Shown one piece after another: positions 17,030-25,569 of a stretch of DNA of 64,000 nucleotides. The notes below the pieces were generated by a model. It made no database searches. It worked only from the letters and a program-made list of their open reading frames with translations, and had not been told where the DNA came from. The position numbers and the translations under genes are program-made. How positions within the stretch are numbered: the first letter of the stretch is position 1; each line of letters opens with the position of its first letter. The stretch is taken from the NCBI RefSeq assembly GCF_030813005.1, contig NZ_JAUSTU010000003.1:226019-290018 (forward strand), in the 5' to 3' direction. Source of the stretch: Robertmurraya andreesenii (GTDB lineage: Bacteria > Bacillota > Bacilli > Bacillales > Cytobacillaceae).

Positions 17030-17335
17030 TTATTTATAAACGACTTTGCATTTCCAATGTGGATATTGTTCGTTAAAATCATTTAAGAGGTTAATGAAGA
17101 TTTGGGAATCTTTTGGTAGTCTCTCTTCAACGTTGCTCCACCCCTCAAAAATCAAAGTTTCAGGTAATTCAATTAGTCCAGTAATTGCATCCCAAAATGC
17201 ATCCCAGTTCATTCCATAAAAATCGGGTAATTCAAGATTCTTTTTTAACAAACAATGAAGTTCAGTTGAATTTTGAACTGCACTCACATCCAATATAAGT
17301 TTATCTTGTTTTGATTCATTCTCCTGTGTCATCAA
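17030..17335 (-). CDS. Barstar-family RNase inhibitor (immunity protein)
   Basis: A 101-aa protein of barstar fold, which blocks the active site of barnase-type RNases inside the producer. Diagnostic features are LDVSAVQNSTELHCLLKKN with the following LPDFYGMNWDAFWDAITGL, where the NWDAFWD helix carries the acidic inhibitor residues, and the C-terminal strand WKCKVVY. It starts 14 bp after the stop codon of the LXG-barnase gene, the normal toxin-then-immunity order, and has its own terminator. Length and motifs are complete. Confidence 0.9.
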   Translation of the reverse strand: MMTQENESKQDKLILDVSAVQNSTELHCLLKKNLELPDFYGMNWDAFWDAITGLIELPETLIFEGWSNVEERLPKDSQIFINLLNDFNEQYPHWKCKVVYK

Positions 17336-17349
17336 TATAATCCCTCTCT

Positions 17350-18603
17350 TTATTTATAAGTTCCGATAAAATGAACTGTTTTATAATGATCAGTAGTAAT
17401 ATACATTTGCCCATCATTAGAATAAAGTAGTCTTGAACCGGGCTGTTTACTTCTTGCCATTGTGTTTTTTAGGCCTACATCCGCTTCATACCACACTCTT
17501 CCAGGGGCATTAGGTAGCACATTTGTAGTATTTTTGAATACATCTCCTCCAAGTTGCCCACCAGATACATAGTTATTAAGTGCTTTTCCCGGTTTCCAGC
17601 CGTTTAATACAGCCACATCTTTATTAACATAATATGAAGGTAATTTACCAGTTTGTCTTAAACTATCAACTATTGGATTAGCTGACTCAGTAACTTTAAG
17701 AACTTCCTTGTATTTAGCATAAAATGCGATATTGTCTGCCCCAGATTTACCCGTACCCTTAGACATCTTAGGCAACAATCGCTTACTTATAACCTTAACA
17801 ACTTTTCCGAGTTCGCCAACCTTGATGATTCTTCCAGGGCCCCAGGGTATCTCCCCTTTTGAAATAGGTATTTCAGTTTTCTCAAGTCCTATTATCTTAT
17901 CGAGTGCACTTTTATTTTCTTCCTCTGTAAACGAATATAATTCGGCAACTAGATTCCGATATCCTTCCCCTTCCATTAATTTCTCTGGATTGAAGTCGAT
18001 GATGATACGTTTGTCACCTTCGAACATCGCATTTGCTTGTTGGACAAATTCAGTCATCGTTTGAATATCCTTCTCGACGATGTCTAGGGATCGGGTTGCT
18101 TGCTGGTCGAAAAAATAGAGATCCTCAATCGTCTTCTTCGCCCTTACTCTCCCTTGTTCGATTCCTCTTAAGGTTGCCTCATCCTGCAATCTCGGTAAGA
18201 AGACGATATCCTGTACGGATGCCATGATTTGATTGGCTTCATTTGTGAGCGATTCAGTAATATCCCTTATTTTCTTCAGCCCTTGTGGGACATTCATATC
18301 GACGAATCCCTCATGGATAAATCCATTTTCGGCTGGTTCAAATTGCTGCAGCGCTCGTTGCATTTCTCCGATTATCGTATCATAGTTGGTTAGGAAACTT
18401 TGAAAGAATTGGAGAAAGGTCTCGTGAATGTGTTGGTAGTAGTTGCGGATCGATTCTCCACCTTTTCCCTTCAGAGAATCTTCTAAGTGGATGATCTGAT
18501 TCACTGCCTCCCGAATGGCTTCGATTTGCTCCTGTAGAAGCTTGATATTTTTCTGGATTTCCTTTGTCCCTGTATGGAATCCATGCACATCTAATACTTT
18601 CAT
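17350..18603 (-). CDS. LXG-domain secreted toxin with barnase-type RNase C-terminus
   Basis: A 417-aa two-part toxin. Residues 1-200 form an LXG domain, the helical signal for type VII secretion (MKVLDVHGFHTGTKEIQ, later LEDSLKGKGGESIRNYY). Residues 321-417 are a complete barnase-like guanyl-specific RNase: WKPGKALNNYVSGGQLGGDV, catalytic Glu373 in RVWYEADVG, Arg391 in RLLYS and His406 in TTDHYKTV. It would cut RNA in competing cells. The barstar gene follows directly; a YwqI-like gene lies 14 bp upstream. The operon's first gene is 5'-truncated and promoterless, so expression now is uncertain. No secretion machinery lies in this window. Confidence 0.92.
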   Translation of the reverse strand: MKVLDVHGFHTGTKEIQKNIKLLQEQIEAIREAVNQIIHLEDSLKGKGGESIRNYYQHIHETFLQFFQSFLTNYDTIIGEMQRALQQFEPAENGFIHEGFVDMNVPQGLKKIRDITESLTNEANQIMASVQDIVFLPRLQDEATLRGIEQGRVRAKKTIEDLYFFDQQATRSLDIVEKDIQTMTEFVQQANAMFEGDKRIIIDFNPEKLMEGEGYRNLVAELYSFTEEENKSALDKIIGLEKTEIPISKGEIPWGPGRIIKVGELGKVVKVISKRLLPKMSKGTGKSGADNIAFYAKYKEVLKVTESANPIVDSLRQTGKLPSYYVNKDVAVLNGWKPGKALNNYVSGGQLGGDVFKNTTNVLPNAPGRVWYEADVGLKNTMARSKQPGSRLLYSNDGQMYITTDHYKTVHFIGTYK

Positions 18604-18617
18604 CCTCTCCCTCCCTA

Positions 18618-18899
18618 CTAGTTCGGTCCAATGAATGGTTTCGAGATTCGCCCGTCAGTTTCGATCCATTGTTGCACCGCCTCGTTTGTAGCTTTTTCAC
18701 TTCTGTGAAGGAAGGCTTTGTATTCAAGGAGGAGCTGTTCAAGAGAGACTCCGAGTTCATTTAAGCGGGTGACCACATCCAGGGCATTCCTTTCCCCAAT
18801 AGCGGTAGGAAACGTAGTTTGAAGCAGCCCTGCCTTTTCCTTCAACTGCACTAACGCCTCATCAATCTCTGAATATTTCCATTTTACTTCCACACTCAT
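18618..18899 (-). CDS. YwqI-like (DUF5344/WXG100-like) LXG partner protein
   Basis: A 93-aa mostly helical protein of the YwqI type that accompanies LXG toxins and is thought to act as a chaperone or co-secreted partner. It opens SVEVKWKYSEIDEALVQLKE and has a second long helix after a short turn, as in WXG100-like proteins; the WK-Y pattern is at residues 7-9. It lies 14 bp upstream of the LXG toxin, in the usual YwqH-YwqI-LXG order. Confidence 0.75.
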   Translation of the reverse strand: MSVEVKWKYSEIDEALVQLKEKAGLLQTTFPTAIGERNALDVVTRLNELGVSLEQLLLEYKAFLHRSEKATNEAVQQWIETDGRISKPFIGPN

Positions 18900-18904
18900 T
18901 CATT

Positions 18905-19162
18905 TCACATCCTTTTACTCGATGTACTCTCTTTTAAACGGGCTGATTCTTGTTGGATAGCTATTTCGAGAAGGGCGATCTCTCTTTTTGTTTCTTCAAT
19001 TTTCATGCTTAACACCTGAAGAGAACGATTCATTTGGTGACTTTCTATGTCTTGATAGTTTAGTAGGATTTCATGGTGACGGATGCGCTCAAATTGTCTA
19101 GCGAGCTGACCATGCCATGTCACATTGCTTAATTCAGGTAGCAGACAGAATGGTTCGTTCGA
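18905..19162 (-). pseudogene. YwqH-like (DUF5082) gene, 5' truncated
   Basis: The recognisable part starts around NEPFCLLPELSNVTWHGQLA and ends with a long helix, KIEETKREIALLEIAIQQE, matching the C-terminal two thirds of YwqH/DUF5082 proteins that head LXG operons. The frame runs back through the sat terminator into the sat gene, so no proper start, ribosome site or promoter remains. The break is exactly at the 38-bp direct repeat. The missing N-terminal third suggests a non-functional product and loss of the operon's own promoter. Confidence 0.65.
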
Positions 19163-19200
19163 AAAAAATAACCCGCCCACGATCGGACAGGTTATTCTCA
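19163..19200 (-). repeat. 38-bp direct repeat, copy 2 (sat terminator)
   Basis: Identical to 12472-12509. It follows the sat stop by 23 bp and forms a terminator with a T-run on the minus strand. Here the stem is extended by the outer arms GTTCGTT (19153-19159) and AACGAAC (19200-19206), which copy 1 lacks, so this is probably the original copy. Confidence 0.9.
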
Positions 19201-19223
19201 ACGAACTTATTTCTAAGCAAATC

Positions 19224-20945
19224 CTATTCCTCATCACTACCCCGATACCGCTTATATGGCAGTGGGTTCCATGTTCGGTATTCGAGATCCTCTCTACGCA
19301 AAGCAGCAGGAATATCCTGAAGGATTTTTTCCGCTACCTCTAGCTCTTGCTCGGCTTCTGATTTATCCTGATACAAGAATTCATCTGACGCTTTCTCCAT
19401 GGCACGCTCTACTTTTTCCTTCAAGTTCTCAACAACCATTTCCTGCTGACGATAGATCGATTCTCGAGCTTCCGCCACCCACTGGGGCTGCACAGAACGA
19501 AGGTGATCGGTAACATAGCTGAACTCTTCAAAGATGTCCTTGTACACACGGTCTGCATTTTCGCGAACATCTTTAATGGCGGCTTCTAAATCTTCAATCG
19601 TTAGTTCACTCACCTCTAATGGGCGCTTGCGCTTGGAGCCTCCGATTCCTTTTGAATGGAGATAGTAAGGAAAAATAGACTTGATCGTCTTTCCAACCGG
19701 TGCAATGGCAAGCCCTTCCTCATCTACCCCTTTAGGCTGCACACCTTGCATAGCAATACGGGCAGACTCTGGCCTGACGATTTCCTTCGGCGGTAATACA
19801 CCATACCTTAGCAGCTCACGAATCCCTGTTCCGGAAATATTAATTCGGTAGCGATCATCATGAGGACAGGTTTGCTCAGTTGCGGAGGTGTCACAGCGAG
19901 TGCAATAGAACACCTCATGAAATAGCCGAATATCAATACCTAGCTCCTCTTTCGTAAACTGATCGAAAATGGTGTGACTTGCGTATTTATCATAATAATC
20001 ACCAACCCCCGCATGATCTCGACCGATTAATGCATGGGTACAGCCATAATTCTTCATAATGAGGGCATGGAGTACGGCCTCACGAGGACCCGCAAAAATA
20101 TAGGTCACACGTAACGGGGAAAGAATGGTTCTTTCCTTGGGATAATACGTATCAAGCACCGCCTGATAGGATAACATCCGGAATTCATGTCTCGTATACT
20201 CTCGCTTCGCCATCTCGACTAACGGCTGAACAAATAGACCATCCATTTCCTCCAGGGCATTGCGATGAATGTATTCGTGACCACGATGCAAAGGATTTGC
20301 CCCTGTGATAAAACCAGCCACCGAGTTGAATTTTTTCTCCTCGTAAAAGAGCTTCCAAGTATCCTTCGGTTCAATTCGTAATTGTTCAAAGGGCCCCCAA
20401 TGGACACGGCGAAGTAACTGTATCGGACCCCCTAATGCGGTATCCCCCATTCTGCGATAGATGGAATCGACCCCGGGGTGATTGCGGTCTGTCGTCCCAA
20501 ATAGCTGCTGGGCACGGAATTCTCGGTCGTAATCGAAAATATCTTCCAATTGTAAGATCGCTACCGGCTCCTTCGATTCATCCACTAAGGCGACCTCTTC
20601 TCCCACCGATAGAGATTGAATCACCTGCTTATTGATTTCACCAATCGGTGCAAAGCTTAGCGGTACAGGCCATACAACTCCATTCGCAAGGCGCCCTTCG
20701 GTTAATACGGACTTATAATCTGCTTCATTCATGAACCCTTCATTTGGAGATAGTACGCCCGTTGCAATCATTTCAAGAGTAATGACCGCCTCTAAATCAA
20801 CCATAATATAAGGAAGCTGACGTGCCCGCTCCATCGCTCGGTCCCGCTCTTCTCCAGTTAAAACACGGTCAACTAATTTTCCCCCATGTGGCTGTTGAGG
20901 ATATTTTGTCACTTTTTCTTCAATTATTTCTTTGTTCAATACCAA
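19224..20945 (-). CDS. sat: Sulfate adenylyltransferase (ATP sulfurylase), C-terminally extended
   Basis: Makes adenosine phosphosulfate from ATP and sulfate, the first step of sulfate activation. The catalytic core (about 1-425) shows NPLHRGHE near 217 (ATP-binding HxGH type), GRDHAGVGDYYDKY near 307 and a cysteine cluster CTRCDTSATEQTC near 345. Residues 430-573 form an extra highly charged helical tail not found in ordinary 380-aa Sat proteins; it has no Walker A motif, so it is not an APS kinase. The start is TTG at 20945 after AGGGGG. It stands alone: no cysH, cysC or sulfate transporter gene is next to it. Confidence 0.88.
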   Translation of the reverse strand: MVLNKEIIEEKVTKYPQQPHGGKLVDRVLTGEERDRAMERARQLPYIMVDLEAVITLEMIATGVLSPNEGFMNEADYKSVLTEGRLANGVVWPVPLSFAPIGEINKQVIQSLSVGEEVALVDESKEPVAILQLEDIFDYDREFRAQQLFGTTDRNHPGVDSIYRRMGDTALGGPIQLLRRVHWGPFEQLRIEPKDTWKLFYEEKKFNSVAGFITGANPLHRGHEYIHRNALEEMDGLFVQPLVEMAKREYTRHEFRMLSYQAVLDTYYPKERTILSPLRVTYIFAGPREAVLHALIMKNYGCTHALIGRDHAGVGDYYDKYASHTIFDQFTKEELGIDIRLFHEVFYCTRCDTSATEQTCPHDDRYRINISGTGIRELLRYGVLPPKEIVRPESARIAMQGVQPKGVDEEGLAIAPVGKTIKSIFPYYLHSKGIGGSKRKRPLEVSELTIEDLEAAIKDVRENADRVYKDIFEEFSYVTDHLRSVQPQWVAEARESIYRQQEMVVENLKEKVERAMEKASDEFLYQDKSEAEQELEVAEKILQDIPAALRREDLEYRTWNPLPYKRYRGSDEE

Positions 20946-21027
20946 TCCGTCTCATCCCCCTAATCAAATGTTTAATATATTTTATTTTTATAAGCTCTCT
21001 ATCTCTAAATCGATGTCAAATTGACAC

Positions 21028-22563
21028 TCAATCCGCCTTCTTATAGCCTGTATGTGCCCTCACTGCAACTTCTGCGTAGCGTCTAAAATCATTTTCCTTT
21101 GAGAAAATGGTTCCGAGATAACCACCAAGGAAGCCTAATGGCACACTCACAAGGGCGGGATTGTCTAATGGGAAGATCGGGTTGCCGACAAATAAAGCGG
21201 CCCCTTCCACAGGGGAGAATACGCTTGGACTCATTGACACGAGAACCAATGCAGAAATCAATCCTGATAGAACTCCCCAAACAGCACCAGACGTATTAAA
21301 GCGCTTCCAATATACTGTATATAGGATAACTGGTAGGTTTGCACTTGCTGCGATACAGAATGCTAAAGAAACAAGGAAGGCTACGTTTAAGTACTGAGCC
21401 CCTAATGATAATAAAATAGATACAACCGATACACCTAGTGCGGCATAGCGAGCGGCTAACATTTGTTCTTTTTCAGTTATCTTTCCTTTTTTAATGATTT
21501 GTCCGTAAATGTCATGGGCAAATGCCGATGCTCCTGATAACACAAGGCCCGCAACGACCGCTAAGATGGTCGCAAATGCAACCGCTGAAATGAATGCAAA
21601 TAGGATATTTCCACCAATTGCCTCAGCTAAAAGTGGTGCAGCCATGTTACCGCCCTTGTTCGCTGCCAGAATTTCACTTTCCCCTACGTAAATGGCAGCT
21701 CCAAAGCCAAGGAATAACGTTAGGATATAAAAGATACCAATTGTCCAAGTAGCTGTAATAACAGAGCTTCTAGCCGTTTTTGCATCCTTTACCGTGAAGA
21801 AGCGCATCAAGATATGTGGCAAGCCAGCAGTTCCAAGGACTAAGGCAAGCATTAATGAAAGCGTTCCCAAAGGATTTTTGTATTTAATGCCTGGATTTAG
21901 ATAATCAGCACCATGACTCGTTGCCGACTTCACTTCCGTAAACATAGCCCCGATATTAAAATTAAATTTCATGAGTACGAGGAAGGAGATGATAATCATT
22001 CCTGCCATCAACAGGACAGCCTTTGTAATCTGTACCCAGCTCGTTGCGATCATTCCACCAAAGAGAACGTAAATCGTCATCATAACCCCAACAATTAACA
22101 CGGCGATCCAATACGGGATATCGAATAAAAGCTGAATAAGAGCACCGGCACCAACAAGCTGTGCAATCATGTAGAAGAGAACAATCGTAATTGTACTAAG
22201 TGCAGCAGCCCCTCTTACCTTTTTCGCATCAAAGCGCGAATTGATCATGTCTGCTAATGTGTATTTCCCAAGGTTCCGTAATGGCTCTGCCACTAACAGC
22301 AACACAACTAAATAGGCGATCAAGAACCCAATACTATAGAAAAATCCGTCAAATCCTTGTAAAGCAATCATTCCTGCAATCCCAAGGAACGAGGCAGCCG
22401 ATAAATAATCGCCAGCTATCGCGAGGCCGTTCTGCCATCCAGTCAGTCCACCACCTGCCGTATAAAAATCACCAGTGGATTTCGTTTGTTTTGCTGCAAC
22501 ATAAGTGATAATCAATGTAAGAATGACGATTGCAAGAAAAAGTGTAACGACGATCGGATCCAT
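21028..22563 (-). CDS. Sodium:solute symporter (ActP/monocarboxylate type), copy 1
   Basis: A 511-aa protein with about 13 membrane helices of the SSS family, importing a small carboxylate such as acetate or pyruvate with sodium. Family landmarks are TGDFYTAGGGLTGWQNGLAI near 30-49, AGDYLSAASFLG, GGMIATSWVQITK near 170 and TAGLPHILMRFFTV near 245. It begins 12 bp after the DUF485 gene, the normal YjcH-ActP arrangement. About 60% similar by eye to the second copy at 25557-27110. The substrate is inferred from family and from the LytS/LytT-type system next door. Confidence 0.88.
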   Translation of the reverse strand: MDPIVVTLFLAIVILTLIITYVAAKQTKSTGDFYTAGGGLTGWQNGLAIAGDYLSAASFLGIAGMIALQGFDGFFYSIGFLIAYLVVLLLVAEPLRNLGKYTLADMINSRFDAKKVRGAAALSTITIVLFYMIAQLVGAGALIQLLFDIPYWIAVLIVGVMMTIYVLFGGMIATSWVQITKAVLLMAGMIIISFLVLMKFNFNIGAMFTEVKSATSHGADYLNPGIKYKNPLGTLSLMLALVLGTAGLPHILMRFFTVKDAKTARSSVITATWTIGIFYILTLFLGFGAAIYVGESEILAANKGGNMAAPLLAEAIGGNILFAFISAVAFATILAVVAGLVLSGASAFAHDIYGQIIKKGKITEKEQMLAARYAALGVSVVSILLSLGAQYLNVAFLVSLAFCIAASANLPVILYTVYWKRFNTSGAVWGVLSGLISALVLVSMSPSVFSPVEGAALFVGNPIFPLDNPALVSVPLGFLGGYLGTIFSKENDFRRYAEVAVRAHTGYKKAD

Positions 22564-22575
22564 CTACATTCCCCC

Positions 22576-22905
22576 TTATCTTAATTGTTCTTGAATAATT
22601 TGTTCAGCCTCTTTATCAAAGGTCCCTGCCTTCTTGACATAGATGCCACTTAACACCCACACCATCACAAACTGGGAGAAAGCAAAAATCCAAGTCCATG
22701 AAATATCTCCAAAAGCTGAGGTGTTTAGAAATTTCGTGTAGGAGGTGAAAATCGGCAATAAGAAGTAAAAAATCATGAAAAATATGGTCATCGGTACAAT
22801 AAATTTGTTCTTTCTGCTCAAAAATTGTTTAAACTGCGGACTGCTTTCAACCTTCACAAAATCAATTTCCTTCATGCTGCTCGTCACTAATTCCTTTTGA
22901 GCCAA
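22576..22905 (-). CDS. DUF485 (YjcH-like) small membrane protein, copy 1
   Basis: A 109-aa partner of ActP-type symporters with two membrane helices (FIVPMTIFFMIFYFLLPIF and WTWIFAFSQFVMVWVLSGIY). The frame is open further upstream, but the TTG at 22905 is preferred because AAGGAG lies 10 nt before it and the family begins close to this point (MKEIDFVKVESSPQFKQ). It precedes the symporter by 12 bp and follows a candidate LytTR-regulated promoter. Confidence 0.82.
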   Translation of the reverse strand: MAQKELVTSSMKEIDFVKVESSPQFKQFLSRKNKFIVPMTIFFMIFYFLLPIFTSYTKFLNTSAFGDISWTWIFAFSQFVMVWVLSGIYVKKAGTFDKEAEQIIQEQLR

Positions 22906-22999
22906 AATCAACCATCTCCTTCCATTTATATAAAAGTAATTATATATATTCTGAATATTATAAATTTGAAAAATGGTTAAACGGTTGAAATCCATGCAT

Positions 23000-23029
23000 G
23001 AATGGTTATTTATGAGATGTGAATGGTTA
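23000..23029 (-). promoter_or_regulatory. Candidate LytTR response-regulator binding site
   Basis: On the minus strand TAACCATTC occurs twice with a 12-bp gap, a 21-bp period. A third, partial copy (TAACCATT) lies at 22972-22979, and an AT-rich -10 region (TATAAT) follows at about 22960. Two 9-bp direct repeats 12-13 bp apart are the standard layout for LytTR DNA-binding domains; the adjacent gene encodes such a regulator. The site is upstream of the DUF485-symporter pair, suggesting activation. Confidence 0.6.
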
Positions 23030-23053
23030 CCCGGCCTCACGGAAGCCAGAACC

Positions 23054-23803
23054 TCATTTAAAGATATCCAATATGGTTTTGCTCGCAGCGCGACTGACCG
23101 GGATTTTTGTCCGATTTTTATCCTTTAATGTCAAATTGCTTGTTCCATTGAACCATGGGGTTATTTCTAAAACATGATTTAGATTGACTAGATAACTACG
23201 ATGGGGACGAAAGAATACATGTCCCTCCAGCTGATTCTCTAATTCTTGTAAAGTCATCCGACTCATAATCACCTTATCCTCAGTATGAATCTCTAAATAT
23301 CGTTTATTTGGTACGGCATAGTAAATAGACTCTGGAGAAACGACCACCATCCGTTCTCCGTCATCAATTAACAGCTTAGATACAGTGGTTTTCACCTTTT
23401 TTTCCGTTGGTGCAAGATGATTCCTTCGATTTGCGATACTTTTTCGTATACGGCTCATCGTCCTTTGAAATCTGATCTCGTCATATGGTTTTAATAAGTA
23501 ATCCACTGCTTCTACGTCAAAGGCATCCATCGCATACTCATCATAGGCCGTGGTGAACACAAATAAGGGAGTCGTCGCCGTTTCCTGTTTGATAATCGTT
23601 CGGGCTGCCTCCATTCCTGTTAAGCCCGGCATCTCCACATCCAAAAAGATAACATCCGGTCGATGTTCAAAATAGAGCTCAATTAATTGCTCACCTGTCT
23701 CAGCATGAGGAGTAAGAATAATGTCCTTCTCTTCTTTCAATAAATAAAGCAATTCCTTTCTTGCCATCATTTCATCCTCAGCAATCATCGCATGTATTTT
23801 CAT
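23054..23803 (-). CDS. LytTR-family response regulator
   Basis: A 249-aa regulator. The receiver domain (1-125) has acidic AEDEMMAR, the phosphorylated Asp in VIFLDVEMPG near 56, and the Lys in DYLLKPYDE near 106. The LytTR DNA-binding domain occupies 145-249 with YYAVPNKRYLEIHT, FFRPHRSYLVNL and GTSNLTLKDKNRTKIPVSR. Its start overlaps the stop of the sensor kinase by 4 nt. Similar to LytT/YpdB/BtsR-type regulators that sense pyruvate or related carboxylates; probable targets are the two symporter pairs. Confidence 0.9.
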   Translation of the reverse strand: MKIHAMIAEDEMMARKELLYLLKEEKDIILTPHAETGEQLIELYFEHRPDVIFLDVEMPGLTGMEAARTIIKQETATTPLFVFTTAYDEYAMDAFDVEAVDYLLKPYDEIRFQRTMSRIRKSIANRRNHLAPTEKKVKTTVSKLLIDDGERMVVVSPESIYYAVPNKRYLEIHTEDKVIMSRMTLQELENQLEGHVFFRPHRSYLVNLNHVLEITPWFNGTSNLTLKDKNRTKIPVSRAASKTILDIFK

Positions 23804-25569
23804 CCCATCACCTCACTGGCTTCAAATTGATTTGGAATTGGAATCGAAAACTTCACTTCACTGCCCCCAGAGGACAAATTTCGAATATGCAATCTTGCTG
23901 ACTCTCCTAACAAATGAACCAATCGTTGGTTCACATTAAAAATACCCGTCCCATTATGCTCGTCACTTACTAATGGCTGTAGACTGACAATCGGTAGAAT
24001 CTCTTTTGGAAAACCACTCCCATTGTCCCGAACTATAACGACAAGTCTCCCAGCCTCTTTTTCAATTCGGATTTCTATCCTTGCACCCTCTGCGATATTC
24101 TTTAGGCCATGTTGGACCGAATTTTCAATCAAGGGCTGAATCGTCGATGGCGGTATATAAATGTTGGAAAGATCGTCTGGCTTATCAAATTGAATATCCA
24201 ACCTTCCTTTAAAACGTTCCTGAATAATCGAAGTATACGCCTCAGCATGCTCACACTCTTTTTCCAGTTCAACCAATGATCTCGAGACCAAACGCAAATT
24301 AAACCTCATATAGCTTGCTAACTGCAGCGTTAAATAGCGTGCATTCCCGGGATTTTCTCGAAATAAACCAGCAATTAATTGAAGGGTATTAAATAAAAAA
24401 TGCGGATTGATTTGGGCTTGTAGATTCCTTAATTCTGCATCTCGAATATGTGCCTTTAGTTTTTCCGCCCCAAGCATGTTCAACTGGTCGGAGATAAATT
24501 GTCCGAGCCCTTGTGCCATCATCATTTCAACTGGAGAAATATGCTCAGATTTTCGGAAATAGAACGTAATCAGATACGTAACCTGGTCATCTTCAATAAT
24601 CGGAATGAAAATCGCTGCCTCAAGACCACATTTTTTATGAGTACAGATAGAGTCTGATTTCACATCAGTAATCTGAAGCTTTTTCAGTTTAATCGCCCTT
24701 TGTGCTGGAAGTGCGGTAATCGGATCGCCAAAACGATGATGATCCTCTCCCATTCCCTTATGGGCTAAGACCTCTTTACCATCCGTAATGGAAACCGCAG
24801 CAAGTCTTAAGCGACTATACAATAGATGGGCTAAACCATTCGCAACCTCAAAAGGAGAATCTTTTTTTAAAAATGGCAGTGCTTCCTTGGCGATCGTTAA
24901 GGCTTGTTTCGATGCCAATGCCGCCTCATTTTCCTGCTCCCGTAAAACAATGCCGATCATCGCTGTAAAAATAGCGATCGCTGCACTATTTGATAGTACA
25001 AGAGGTAAGCCAATCATATTGACAAGGGCAATCATATCGATTTGATCTGTGTACATGATCAGTAATAACTGCATATGTAGCACTGGAGGAAAAACGCCTA
25101 TAAATAAGGCCTTCATCGGAGAAATGACCCGTTCATTGGAAAAGAATCTCGCTGTCAAGCCTGCCAGCAAACCAGTAAGAGGATTGACAAGCGCATTGGC
25201 TACTGCTCCGACACCCCCTAGAAAAAGGAGGTGGATCCCGGTAATCACCCCTGCTCCAAACCCAAGGACTGGTCCTCCTAATAATCCAGCAATCACAATG
25301 GCAACAAGGCTCATGCTCACAATTAAATGACCTTGCTCTAACGGAAATATAACGAGATGATGACTGAACACTCCATCCTCATGGATGACAATCCCGATCG
25401 TGGTACTAGCTATTCCAAATAAACCAAACACCCCTGCATGAACGAGCGACATTTTCACATTATAATTACGGTACAATAATGACTGGAATCCAGGTGTACG
25501 TGTCATCACAAAAGCAATAATAAGGAGGAGACCCAAGCGTTCAAACAAAATAATTGTTAAACTTTCCAT
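23800..25569 (-). CDS. LytS-type sensor histidine kinase
   Basis: A 589-aa membrane kinase. Residues 1-215 contain the 5TMR_LYT sensor with about six helices (GPVLGFGAGVITGIHLLFLG is typical). Residues 225-365 form a GAF-like domain. The His_kinase part begins LRNLQAQINPHFLFNTLQ (His near 380) and the ATPase part has the N-box PLIENSVQHG and DNGSGFP. The start lies within the last codons of the symporter gene (13-bp overlap), so transporter and sensor are translated together; such kinases may sense substrate through the transporter. Confidence 0.9.
   Translation of the reverse strand: MESLTIILFERLGLLLIIAFVMTRTPGFQSLLYRNYNVKMSLVHAGVFGLFGIASTTIGIVIHEDGVFSHHLVIFPLEQGHLIVSMSLVAIVIAGLLGGPVLGFGAGVITGIHLLFLGGVGAVANALVNPLTGLLAGLTARFFSNERVISPMKALFIGVFPPVLHMQLLLIMYTDQIDMIALVNMIGLPLVLSNSAAIAIFTAMIGIVLREQENEAALASKQALTIAKEALPFLKKDSPFEVANGLAHLLYSRLRLAAVSITDGKEVLAHKGMGEDHHRFGDPITALPAQRAIKLKKLQITDVKSDSICTHKKCGLEAAIFIPIIEDDQVTYLITFYFRKSEHISPVEMMMAQGLGQFISDQLNMLGAEKLKAHIRDAELRNLQAQINPHFLFNTLQLIAGLFRENPGNARYLTLQLASYMRFNLRLVSRSLVELEKECEHAEAYTSIIQERFKGRLDIQFDKPDDLSNIYIPPSTIQPLIENSVQHGLKNIAEGARIEIRIEKEAGRLVVIVRDNGSGFPKEILPIVSLQPLVSDEHNGTGIFNVNQRLVHLLGESARLHIRNLSSGGSEVKFSIPIPNQFEASEVMG

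Noticed and set aside
17732..18227. Plus-strand frames inside the LXG gene
   Set aside because: Antisense to a gene with clear LXG and barnase motifs; low-complexity Ser/Pro-rich translations.
19201..19237. Longer start for the YwqH-like gene, reaching into the sat gene
   Set aside because: It would translate through the sat terminator and the end of sat, with no ribosome site; the protein-like part starts only at about 19160.
19224..20945. Fused sulfate adenylyltransferase/APS kinase
   Set aside because: The C-terminal extension has no P-loop or APS-kinase motif; it is a charged helical tail.
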